A stretch of 64,000 bases of DNA from Bradyrhizobium rifense (GTDB taxonomy: Bacteria; Pseudomonadota; Alphaproteobacteria; Rhizobiales; Xanthobacteraceae). The notes under the pieces were generated by a model. The model saw only the letters and a list, made by a program, of their open reading frames with translations, made no database searches and was not told where the DNA came from. Both the position numbers and the translations under genes were made by a program. How positions within the stretch are numbered: position 1 is the first letter of the stretch; each line of letters begins with the position of its first letter. Below are positions 53,613-62,140 of this stretch, in pieces. The stretch spans positions 115,568 through 179,567 of the forward strand of contig NZ_VSSS01000057.1 of assembly GCF_008123425.1 (NCBI RefSeq), written 5' to 3'.

Positions 53613-54056
53613 CCAAAGAATGGCGAGGAAGCCTGGTGGCCACTGTTCGATGAGACAGGCGAGACCTTATTCCCGGAGCTGATGGCTGAGCTCGACGAGA
53701 TCAAGCAGACGACCGTGTCCGGCCTGGTCTTTCGACGCGACCATTCGCACCGGAGGTCATCTACCCTGCTGCCCTGGATCACAGCCAAGCAGGATCTTCG
53801 CTATCTACGCGGGGTCGTGAAGAAGATCGTCCGTGCAGCGGATCTTCGGGAAGAGCTGTCCTTTACATCATTCCGCCACGGCGGCTTTACCGAGGGAGCC
53901 GACAGCGATCTGACGGACGCCGAGCTCAGAGCCGCTGGCCGCCATCGCTCGTCGCGGCAGTTGCCGACCTATGCGAAGCGCACACGGAAACAGCTAATTT
54001 CCGGCACGAAGAAACGGCGAGAGGAAAGAACAAAGGCAGCCGGTTTGTCGGAATAG
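53568..54056 (+). pseudogene. tyrosine recombinase (integrase) remnant, C-terminal part
   Basis: Coding similarity begins at HYRPKERPNSVRIVHPKNGE and runs to the stop. The catalytic C-terminus is visible: FTSFRHGGFTEGADSDLTDA is the HxxR box and GRHRSSRQLPTYAKRTRKQL holds the final His and nucleophile Tyr. The N-terminal DNA-binding half is gone. It lies 57 bases from the tRNA-Lys fragment, the usual place of an integrase next to its attachment site. Confidence 0.8.
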
Positions 54057-54113
54057 ACACGACCCGTCTGTCGGAATGACGACCGTGACAAACACCTAAG
54101 CTATTGAAAAGCT

Positions 54114-54158
54114 TGGTGGGCGCACCAGGGCTCGAACCTGGGACCCGCTGATTAAGAG
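54114..54158 (-). tRNA. 3' fragment of tRNA-Lys (CTT), probable attachment site
   Basis: Read on the minus strand: CTCTTAATCAGCGGG (anticodon CTT in the loop), CCCAGGTTCGAGCCCTGG (T-arm) and TGCGCCCACCA (acceptor strand with CCA). The D-arm and 5' acceptor strand are not found beyond 54158. This is the 3' portion used as an att core by tRNA-targeting integrases, and an integrase remnant is adjacent. Alternatively it is an original tRNA-Lys whose 5' half was destroyed. Confidence 0.8.
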
Positions 54159-54360
54159 ACACGCTACCGCCATTGATTTCTCAAGCGAATTTTTCCAACT
54201 GGGCCAATATCCGATCATTACGGATCAATGGCTTACAGCGAAAACCCCAACCGCGAATGCGCTTGGTGTGGCGCATCACCCCGCTATCGTTCGCGTCACT
54301 CCAGGGCGGGTTAACGATCGTCGCGACAGGCGAGAAGGAATATCCCGCCACGGCCGCCTA

Positions 54361-54757
54361 TGCGAAATCGCCATAGTCGGCCTCGGCTTGATGGGAAGTT
54401 CGGCGTTCTACGCGCTTTCGCGCCGTGGGGCCGATGTAATCGGGTTCGACCCTCTAAGTGTGGGTGAGACTCGCGGATCCTCGCACGGCTCATGCCGCGT
54501 GTACCGACGGTTCAATTCGAGAGCAAGGCCTATATACCAACACGCTGTGGGCGGACTTGCGTCCGGACGACGGCAACGAATTTATCATCGCCCGACTTCC
54601 CGACGATCCACGCATCATCGTCGCGTCGCCTTGCTCCGGTCACGGGGCGAAGTTCGCCAGCGCGATCGGCGCCATGCTTGCGGACATGTCGCTGGATCCA
54701 AGGGCCAAAGCGCCCGAAGCATTTCGGCTCGATAGGTTCAGCGGCTTCGCGAATTAG
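54361..54757 (+). pseudogene. sarcosine / N-methyl amino acid oxidase pseudogene with internal deletion
   Basis: The N-terminal flavin motif IAIVGLGLMGSSAFYALSRR through GETRGSSHGSCRVYRRF matches MSOX/SolA-type oxidases. After a frame change at about 54510 the C-terminal part follows: GLYTNTLWADLRPDDGNEFI, then DDPRIIVASPCSGHGAKFAS and AIGAMLADMSLDP. About 250 central residues are missing. The covalent-flavin Cys region and substrate domain are lost. A simple internal deletion plus frameshift. Confidence 0.8.
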
Positions 54758-54820
54758 TTGACAACGACAACCTCGGCGGGCACGATACAATTTGTTGTTT
54801 AGATGACGAGCAAGGCTCAT

Positions 54821-55843
54821 ATGCTCAGAATCATTTTCTCGCTCAATTTCTTGCTTTGGGTATTCTGTCCGACCGCCTCCTCCGCCTGGGGATTTCAGGG
54901 GCACCGCATCGTGGGATCCATTGCGGATCAATTGTTGAACCCACGCGCGAAGCTACAGGTCGCGACGATACTTGGCTTCGAACTCCGGATCGCCGGCCCA
55001 TGGGCCGACTGCGTGAAGAGCGTCGTGCGAAACGACGACGGCACCTTCGAATACAAGGAAAACCCCAATCATCCGGAGTACGAAATCCCATGCACTTCGT
55101 TTCGGACCTCTGGCGAGCAGAAACGGATGGAGGATTATGTCGGGCGGAACTGGACTCAATGCGTTTATCCGCCGACGGGCCAGGAACGGGGGTGCCACAA
55201 CACGTATCATTTCGACGACATCGCCATCGAGCGCGACCGGTTCGATCGAGGGTTTCTCGGCACCAGCGAGCACGACCTCGTTGCCGCAGTCTCTGCCGCC
55301 ATATCGGTGTTGAAAGACCGGCCGGCGACGGCCCCTTTTTCGATAGCGGACAAGAAGGAGGCGCTTTTCATGCTCTCCCATTTTCTGGGAGATCTTCACC
55401 AGCCCTTGCATGTTGCCGCCGTGTACCTCGACACCCACGGACATTTGGTGGATCCCGACGCCGTCCATCGCATCGACCCATCGACCGACACCGTGGGTGG
55501 AAACAATATCCGCGACCAACACACCCCATTCCACACGGAATGGGACGCTATCCCCGATGACCTCGGGGAGGCCGCAACTCCCGCACTCCTTTCCGCTGCC
55601 AGATCGACCCCGCCAAGCGGAGGAGTTGTCGAGGATTGGCCGGCTCTATGGGCTTCGGACACCGTCGCCGTGGCTCACTACGCTTTCGAGGGTGCCAATT
55701 TCAAGTTCGTGTCGCCCCAACACTGGACCGTCGCGTTCGACGACCGAAACGCGTATCTGGCAGCCCAAGACTCTATCAAACGGCGACAACTGGCAAAGGC
55801 AGGTGCCAGGCTGGCTGAACTGCTCAACGCTATCTGGCCCTGA
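54821..55843 (+). CDS. secreted S1/P1-type nuclease
   Basis: A 340-residue zinc-dependent single-strand nuclease. The signal peptide (MLRIIFSLNFLLWVFCPTAS) is cleaved before Trp, and the mature start WGFQGHRIVG supplies the N-terminal Trp and first His of the trinuclear zinc site. HFDDIAI, MLSHFLGDLHQPLHVAAVY and GGNNI supply the other ligands; TEWD follows. The start at 54821 has AAGG six bases upstream and gives the correct signal peptide, unlike the ATG at 54803. It starts a run of four plus-strand genes with gaps of 94, 76 and 91 bases. Confidence 0.9.
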   Translation: MLRIIFSLNFLLWVFCPTASSAWGFQGHRIVGSIADQLLNPRAKLQVATILGFELRIAGPWADCVKSVVRNDDGTFEYKENPNHPEYEIPCTSFRTSGEQKRMEDYVGRNWTQCVYPPTGQERGCHNTYHFDDIAIERDRFDRGFLGTSEHDLVAAVSAAISVLKDRPATAPFSIADKKEALFMLSHFLGDLHQPLHVAAVYLDTHGHLVDPDAVHRIDPSTDTVGGNNIRDQHTPFHTEWDAIPDDLGEAATPALLSAARSTPPSGGVVEDWPALWASDTVAVAHYAFEGANFKFVSPQHWTVAFDDRNAYLAAQDSIKRRQLAKAGARLAELLNAIWP

Positions 55844-55937
55844 TCTTCGAACCGCGCGTCACCTCGGAATTCAGGACGACAGGTGGTCGACTTAATTCAT
55901 TGCGCTTCTTGGATTTCACGACAGGGAAAGGTCGACG

Positions 55938-57044
55938 ATGCGGCTCAAGAGTGCGGAAGGGCTCTACACATCGGCACAGCTTCTCGAGGGCTTCAATCCA
56001 TTCGATCGGCTCGGCTTTACATTGACCCGCGATTTCGCCGTGTTTCGCCAATTCTCAAAGGACGGCGGCCCGGTACCAGCATCGCTCGAGATACGCAAAG
56101 CGCAGGCGGATCATGATACTGACCTTGCAGACGCTCTGAAGCGGTTTCTTGGGGAGGTCAGGCGGCCGCTCTTGGGCATCATGGGAGGGCACGCTGCAAA
56201 AAGGGGCGGGCAAGCCTTTGCTGACATCGCGCACTTGGCGAGAACTCTTTCCGAGGAGGGCTATCTCATCGTGACGGGGGGAGGTCCCGGCATCATGGAA
56301 GCGGCTCACCTGGGTGTGGCTTTTTCAAAGAACGACGCTTCGGATCTCGAAAAGGCGCTCGCGAAACTCGGAAAATATCCCAGCTACGGAAATCTCGACG
56401 GTCTGTTCGATCACGACGGGACCGTGAAGAGGGAAAAGATCGCTGACGTCGAGAAGGCGAGGGACTGGCTGCAATCCGCGCTCGAGGTGCGCTCCTACGC
56501 GCCGCCGATCCTGCCGTTGAGCGTGGCGATCCCGACATGGCTTTACGGCGCGGAGCCAACAATGCCGTTTGCGAGCCACTACGCCAAATATTTCCAGAAT
56601 AGCCTTCGGGAAGAGGCGCTGGTGAACAATTCGCGGGCAGGCATCGTCTATGGCCAGGGAGGCGGCGGAACGATGCGAGAGGTATTCCAGGATGTGGAGA
56701 GAAACTATTACGCGGGCTCGGCAAAGGAATTTACGCCGATGATTTTTTTTGACAAAAGCGGGTATTGGAAGACCGAGGCTGCGTACGAAGGCACGGCGCT
56801 GAAGACGCCGGGAATCAAACTGGACGTCCTCATTCCTTCAATCCTGAAATTCGGGATACGTCAGCGCCTGAACTTGGACGATGCCGGACTGAAGCAGTTC
56901 ACGGACAAGGTCTTGTTCAGTGACGATGTGAATGAGATCAGGGCAGTGCTGGCCTTGAACGCCGATACCGCGAAGGAGAATATGGGCTTCGCGTTGCAAG
57001 CTCAGCCGAGCAAGGTCCCCAGTTTCCGGATGAACAGGGTATGA
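55938..57044 (+). CDS. SLOG/LOG-superfamily Rossmann protein
   Basis: A 368-residue cytosolic protein. RPLLGIMGGHAAKRGGQAFA and YLIVTGGGPGIMEAAHLGVA (residues 78-128) are the nucleotide-binding Rossmann core of the LOG/SLOG superfamily, and YGQGGGGTMREVFQDVE at about 245 corresponds to the PGGxGTxxE motif with Gln/Gly changes. LOG enzymes release cytokinin bases from nucleotides; SLOG relatives sense or process nucleotide-derived signals in defence systems. The extra insert of about 100 residues and the altered motif argue against plain LOG. GGAAAGG precedes the start. Confidence 0.8.
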   Translation: MRLKSAEGLYTSAQLLEGFNPFDRLGFTLTRDFAVFRQFSKDGGPVPASLEIRKAQADHDTDLADALKRFLGEVRRPLLGIMGGHAAKRGGQAFADIAHLARTLSEEGYLIVTGGGPGIMEAAHLGVAFSKNDASDLEKALAKLGKYPSYGNLDGLFDHDGTVKREKIADVEKARDWLQSALEVRSYAPPILPLSVAIPTWLYGAEPTMPFASHYAKYFQNSLREEALVNNSRAGIVYGQGGGGTMREVFQDVERNYYAGSAKEFTPMIFFDKSGYWKTEAAYEGTALKTPGIKLDVLIPSILKFGIRQRLNLDDAGLKQFTDKVLFSDDVNEIRAVLALNADTAKENMGFALQAQPSKVPSFRMNRV

Positions 57045-57120
57045 CGGGCAGTGCGCCAATGCGGGAGGCCCTGCGTCGCCGCTTGCCTTTCATGGCCGAC
57101 GTCCCGGGAGAGGAATTGCG

Positions 57121-58083
57121 ATGAAGCGGACTTCAGTCCCCGATAGCGCGCAAATTTTGATCCTCGCGGCGCTCGCCTTCCTGCTCTTCACCTCACCGAC
57201 GAATGCGCAGAACGCAATCAGCTACCGAGGAATCTGCGATGCGTCCGCGGCCGCGCCTCTGGATCAGGATCATTTCATCGTCGCGGACGACGAGCATAAC
57301 ACGCTGCAGATATATCGACGCGACCTGCCCGATCCGGTCTCGGCGGTCCCCGTGTGGCAGTTTCTCGGCACCGACGAAGACAAGGAGTCCGATCTGGAGG
57401 GATCAGCGGTCGTCGGATCGCGGATCTACTGGATTTCGTCGCACGGGACCAACAAGAACGGCAAGGTTCAGGAGCGCCGCCGACGGTTCTTCGCCACGGA
57501 AATCGTGGGCGGGCGGGTTCCGACGGTGACGCCGGTCGGAAAGCCCTACGGTCTGTTGGTCGACGATCTCGCGAAACTCCCCAGCCTTGCGAAATACAGG
57601 CTGGCGGACGCTGCGAAGCTTCCGCCGAAATCTCCGGGCGGACTGAGCATCGAAGGTCTAGCCTCGACAGCCGATGGGGGGCTTCTCATCGGATTCCGCA
57701 ATCCAGTGCCGGGCGGAAAGGCGTTGATCGTACCGCTCCAAAATCCCGGGTCTGTGGTTCAGGGTTCGCGTGCATCTCTCGGCGCTCCCATCGAGATCGA
57801 TCTCAAGGGTCAGGGAATAAGGAGTCTCGAAAGGGACGGCGACGGCTATCTGATCGTTGCAGGCCCGATCGACGGCAGTGGTGTTTCGAAACTCTATAGA
57901 TGGTCAGGTCGAACGGCCGATGACCCGACCCCGGTCGCTGGAACCGACTTCTCCGGCTTCAACCCGGAAGCGCTGTTTCTCGTTCCGAACCGTTCGGAAC
58001 TGCAGATATTGAGCGATGACGGAAAAACGGATGGCGAAAAATGCAGCGAGAAGAAATTCAGAAGCATGATCGTCGCAAAGTGA
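57121..58083 (+). CDS. secreted DUF3616 protein
   Basis: A 320-residue exported protein. The signal peptide reads QILILAALAFLLFTSPTNAQ. The mature part has DUF3616 marks: GICDASAAAPLDQDHFIVAD, then NTLQIYRRDLPDPVSAVPVW, ESDLEGSAVVGSRIYWISSH and GLSIEGLASTADGGLLIGFR. Strand-rich repeats suggest a beta-propeller. GGGAGAGG precedes the start. The family has no known biochemical role. Its place between an SLOG protein and a protease-nuclease is unusual. Confidence 0.8.
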   Translation: MKRTSVPDSAQILILAALAFLLFTSPTNAQNAISYRGICDASAAAPLDQDHFIVADDEHNTLQIYRRDLPDPVSAVPVWQFLGTDEDKESDLEGSAVVGSRIYWISSHGTNKNGKVQERRRRFFATEIVGGRVPTVTPVGKPYGLLVDDLAKLPSLAKYRLADAAKLPPKSPGGLSIEGLASTADGGLLIGFRNPVPGGKALIVPLQNPGSVVQGSRASLGAPIEIDLKGQGIRSLERDGDGYLIVAGPIDGSGVSKLYRWSGRTADDPTPVAGTDFSGFNPEALFLVPNRSELQILSDDGKTDGEKCSEKKFRSMIVAK

Positions 58084-58174
58084 TTTGGATCGCCCCCAAG
58101 CCCCTCGTTCCTGGCGCGCGGAAGTTCTGTCTTAGACGTTCGAGGATTGCGTTACATTTTGAAGGTAGGTCACG

Positions 58175-60475
58175 ATGAAAGCCCCACCGAGAATAGCAGA
58201 CGCTGCGAGGAAGCGGATCACCGACGCCATCGCACAGATACGCCATTCCGTGAGCGCAATCGAATCGGGAAGGCCTGGCGACGCAGAATACGAGAACTCA
58301 CGAAAGGTGCAGGTGCTGCAGGCCCGAACTGGCGTATCCCTGGACGAGGCTGCCCGCGTCGTCGCGAGACCCGACGAGGGAGCCGAGCGCATCTGGGGAA
58401 AGACGGTCGATTTCGTCGACGTCGCCTTCTTTGAGCGCGGCCGCCGAGCGGCGCGGGCAGTCGCACGCATCGTCACGAAGGACGGTGCTCCGCTCGGAAC
58501 AGGCTTTCTGATTTCGCCCCGCCTTATGATGACGAACAACCATGTCATCGGATCGGAAGCCGAGGCCGCAGCCCTAGTCGCAGAGTTCGAATACGAGCGC
58601 GATGTAGGCGGCAGAATGCTCGCCCCAACGACCTACGAGTTCGAACCGACCAGCTGCTTCGTCACCAACAGTCAAGACGATCTGGACTACACGGTGGTTG
58701 CGCTCGGCCGGCGAATTTCCGGAGCCACGGAGCTTGCGGCGCTGGGATATCTTCCCGTGAGCGCTGCCCGCAACAAGCATCAGCTCGGAGACTTCGTCAA
58801 TATCATCCAACATCCCGACGGCCGACCCAAGGAAGCGGTCATTCGCGAGAACCAACTGGTGGCCAGGAGTGGTACGACGCTGGATTATATTGCTGACACC
58901 GAGCCCGGGTCCTCGGGGTCGCCTGTACTCAACGTTCAGTTCGCGCTCGTAGCCCTGCATCATTGGGGTACGCCACACCGCGAACTGACAGACGAGAACG
59001 GCAAGACGATTCCCAAGACGGTCAATGAAGGAATCCGAGCCAGTTCCATCTCCTCCGACCTTACCACTTTGCGGACTTCGCTTCAGTCGGGGCCAAGGTC
59101 GCTGATCGACGAGGCATTGCAACTCGGATTGTCCAGTGATGCGCCCGCCGCGAGCGCACAAACGGCTGGCGAGGCATCGGCGCGGGTGCAATCGACGCCG
59201 ATGGTCGCCCATGTCCATGACGGTGTGGCGACCTGGAACATTCCACTGTCGGTCTCGATTAGGCTCGGCGATGCGCCATCAGCGCAAATGGTTTCAGCGG
59301 CGGCATCCGCGCCGGGGACCGGCGCGGCGGAGGCGCGCGTCGAACTCGATCCGGACTATTCCGACAGGGATGGTTACGATCCCGAATTCCTTCCTGGTGC
59401 CGAAGTTCCACTTCCCAAGCTATCGCGCGATCTCGCCAAGCTTGCCGCCAAAAACCTGAGGGTCGGCCGCAACGAGGATCCTTACGAACTGAAGTACCAT
59501 CACTACAGCGTCATCATGAACGGAGCCCGAAAGCTTGCCTTCGTCTCGGCGGTCAACATCGATGGAGCGACATCGAAGGACTACGACCGCTCGACGGGCA
59601 AGATCACCGACCCAATGATGGGCATCGACGGAGACGACGCGTCCGAAGCATCCGAGCTATGGTTTCCCGAGCACCGCATCCGCGACGACGAGCAGACGCC
59701 GAGGGACTTCTACGAGGGGCAGACGACCTTCGATGCTCAGGGAAATCAGATACTCGACAAGCGAACGAGCGGGCATCGCAACCGGATGTTCCAGAAAGGC
59801 CATTTGACGCGTAGGCAGGATCCGTTGTGGGGTGACGACGAAAGTATCATCAAATTTGCCAACGCCGATACCTTCCATGTGACGAACTGCTCTCCGCAAG
59901 TAGGTTTCTTCAACATGGGAATATTCAAGCAGGGCACGAATGCGGAAATGCGAGCCGCCTCGGAGAAGCAAGCTGTCCATCCGGGTGGAAATCTCTATTG
60001 GCGAGCACTCGAAGAATTCGTGCTGACGAATGCCCGCGCCGAGCGCGAACGGGTCAGCGTCTTTACCGGGGCGGTGTTCGACGACGAGAACGACATCCCA
60101 TGGGACCGCGGCCGGCAGGAGATGCGCGGCTTCAAGGCGCCTCGGCAATTCTGGAAACTGTTGCTGAGGGTCGAGAACAATGAACTTCAAGCCACCGCTT
60201 TGGTTGCGGACCAGTCACCCCTGATAGACTACGTTCCCGAGGCTCTGCTTCGTGGTGAGGCAGTTTCGAAGCCGTTGCCGTACGACAAGATCAAGAAATA
60301 TCACTTCAGTGTTGCGGAACTCCAGAAAATCACCGGCCTTGCGTTCGGCGCCACCGTAATGAAGGCCGACACCTTTGGCGCCGGCGGCAGAAGCGCTTCC
60401 GGTCGCCGTGAGGTGCGCCGAATTGAGGACGTAGCGATCTTGCGGCCCCCACAGACCAAGAAGCGTCGAAAGTAG
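58175..60475 (+). CDS. trypsin-like protease fused to NUC-type DNA/RNA endonuclease
   Basis: A 766-residue fusion. Residues 1-90 are helical and may be an adaptor. Residues 95-265 are a trypsin domain: His123 (MMTNNHVIGS), Asp171 (DDLDYTVVAL), Ser247 (TEPGSSGSPVLN). A linker follows, then residues 440-740 are a DNA/RNA non-specific endonuclease: the DRGH-type motif is MFQKGHLTRRQDP with catalytic His543, followed by NCSPQVGFFNMGIF for the Asn-dependent metal site and VFTGAVFD. No signal peptide. A protease and nuclease in one chain suggests proteolytic release of the nuclease; this is inference. AAGGTAGG precedes the start. Confidence 0.87.
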   Translation: MKAPPRIADAARKRITDAIAQIRHSVSAIESGRPGDAEYENSRKVQVLQARTGVSLDEAARVVARPDEGAERIWGKTVDFVDVAFFERGRRAARAVARIVTKDGAPLGTGFLISPRLMMTNNHVIGSEAEAAALVAEFEYERDVGGRMLAPTTYEFEPTSCFVTNSQDDLDYTVVALGRRISGATELAALGYLPVSAARNKHQLGDFVNIIQHPDGRPKEAVIRENQLVARSGTTLDYIADTEPGSSGSPVLNVQFALVALHHWGTPHRELTDENGKTIPKTVNEGIRASSISSDLTTLRTSLQSGPRSLIDEALQLGLSSDAPAASAQTAGEASARVQSTPMVAHVHDGVATWNIPLSVSIRLGDAPSAQMVSAAASAPGTGAAEARVELDPDYSDRDGYDPEFLPGAEVPLPKLSRDLAKLAAKNLRVGRNEDPYELKYHHYSVIMNGARKLAFVSAVNIDGATSKDYDRSTGKITDPMMGIDGDDASEASELWFPEHRIRDDEQTPRDFYEGQTTFDAQGNQILDKRTSGHRNRMFQKGHLTRRQDPLWGDDESIIKFANADTFHVTNCSPQVGFFNMGIFKQGTNAEMRAASEKQAVHPGGNLYWRALEEFVLTNARAERERVSVFTGAVFDDENDIPWDRGRQEMRGFKAPRQFWKLLLRVENNELQATALVADQSPLIDYVPEALLRGEAVSKPLPYDKIKKYHFSVAELQKITGLAFGATVMKADTFGAGGRSASGRREVRRIEDVAILRPPQTKKRRK

Positions 60476-60508
60476 CCTGTCGAAAGTAGACTTAAGTTGG
60501 CCGCACGT

Positions 60509-61537
60509 TCACTTCAGCAAGCGGGTGATCTCGGCGAGTGAATCGCGATCGCCTAGAGTTTCGTAACGCTGCGAGGCCTCGTTGAGGAGTTTTCGCGCCT
60601 GCGCGTCATCAGTGCCAAGCAGGAGCCTCGCGAGCGTTTTGCGCGCGTATGCACCGTTTTCCAGATCGTCCGCTGAGACAATTGAGACCGCTCCTCTGAA
60701 TGCCTCAATCGCGAGATCAGGCCTTTGAAGTCTGAGTTGAAGGTCGCCCAGGAATACGAGCCCTGCTACGTCGTTCGGAGTGCCGAGTGCGCTTATCGCC
60801 ATCAAAAGGAGCCGCTGCGATGCATAGAGGTGACCCAAGGCAAATCGATGGGCCTGATCGGTCAACGGGATCTTCCCTATGCGCCTCTCGAAGTCGCCGA
60901 CGGCCGTCCGACGGGTTGTTCCAAGCAGACGAAATCCGGACCCAGGCGCCCCCTCCTCCCTCGAACTGCGTCCGCCACCGCGGACCACGACTTGGTAGTC
61001 AGTTTCTGCTTTGAGGGTAGGTGCGGAAGTCGGATAAACATATTCAGTGCCGTTCAAAGCAGGCGAAGTCCATGTGAAGTTAGGACCCTCGATCGAGACT
61101 TGATAGGAACTGACACCTGCAGCAGCGGTCCACACCATCTTCGGCCGGCCGTCCATGAGGTCCGTGGCCCTAGGAGAGAGAAGTCTCGGAAAATCGGTTG
61201 AAGCCGCGCGGGCCGGGGCGACACGTGCGCCGTTCCAGCGCAGTTCGGGTTGGCCACCTGGGCGGCAGGGGACGCCCGCCGGCAAGTCACCCGTTGTGAC
61301 GAGCGTCAGGTCGGCGCATAGGATTGATGCCTTACCACCGCCATCGGAGGCAAGGAAATCTCCGAGCCGAAGTACCATTCCCACTACCACCGGCGAGGTG
61401 CCCGTCCAGGCTTGTCGACGGACTACCACCTTGCCCTGCACCGCCACGACGAGGTTAGCCGCAAGTTCGTCTGCATGGCTGAGACCCGGTAGGTGGATAA
61501 GTAGCATGAGCGCCGCGAAGGCTTTGCGCATGATCAT
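60509..61537 (-). CDS. secreted FecR-like / TPR-like protein linked to CHAT
   Basis: A 342-residue exported protein. The signal peptide is RKAFAALMLLIHLPGLSHAD. A FecR-like part (VVAVQGKVVVRRQAWTGTSP, then RLGDFLASDGGGKASILCAD) is followed by a fibronectin-like segment and C-terminal helices with a TPR look (VFLGDLQLRLQRPDLAIEAF, then YARKTLARLLLGTDDAQARK). Such proteins are typical neighbours of CHAT proteases. The start is 26 bases after the CHAT stop, so they formed one operon. ATG at 61531 is an alternative start. Confidence 0.78.
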   Translation of the reverse strand: MIMRKAFAALMLLIHLPGLSHADELAANLVVAVQGKVVVRRQAWTGTSPVVVGMVLRLGDFLASDGGGKASILCADLTLVTTGDLPAGVPCRPGGQPELRWNGARVAPARAASTDFPRLLSPRATDLMDGRPKMVWTAAAGVSSYQVSIEGPNFTWTSPALNGTEYVYPTSAPTLKAETDYQVVVRGGGRSSREEGAPGSGFRLLGTTRRTAVGDFERRIGKIPLTDQAHRFALGHLYASQRLLLMAISALGTPNDVAGLVFLGDLQLRLQRPDLAIEAFRGAVSIVSADDLENGAYARKTLARLLLGTDDAQARKLLNEASQRYETLGDRDSLAEITRLLK

Positions 61538-62140
61538 ATTTGCCTGCAATTGGTTCCGAACGATCAAGGAAGGATTTCCGCGCCGGGATCTCCGTTAAGG
61601 ACGAAGTTCGCCCAATCGTACGGAGACGGATGGTCGGCGCGGATGGCAGTTTGCGCGGCTTGCAATGCTTTCGCCTTCGACATTCCCGCGCGAAGATTTT
61701 CATAGAAACGCCTCATGAGGATTGCGCCCACCTCGTCATCGACGGTCCACAGCGAGGCCACGACCGTGCGGGCGCCCGCTGCCAGGAAAGCCCGGTTAAT
61801 TCCAGCTACCTCGTCGCCCACGCTCCGACGTCCCAGTTGGGTGTCACATGCGCTGAGAGTGACAAGATCAACACCTATGATTGGAAGGCCCGGAATCTCA
61901 TAGAGATTGACGATACCGTCCGATCGGTCGTCAGGTCCGAGTAGTAATCTCGAGAACGCAGGCTGAATTGGATTGAGCACACCGTGAGCCGCGATGTGCA
62001 ATCGCGAGGCCGATGCCGCTGCGGCCCTGAAGGCCGTCGCGGTAGCCGCGGCACCAGTTAGGGCCGCGACACCGTAATCAGCAGCGATGTTCTCCGCCTC
62101 CGTCGCTGCGTACTCTAGGCGCGCTTGGCCCGCTCGACTG

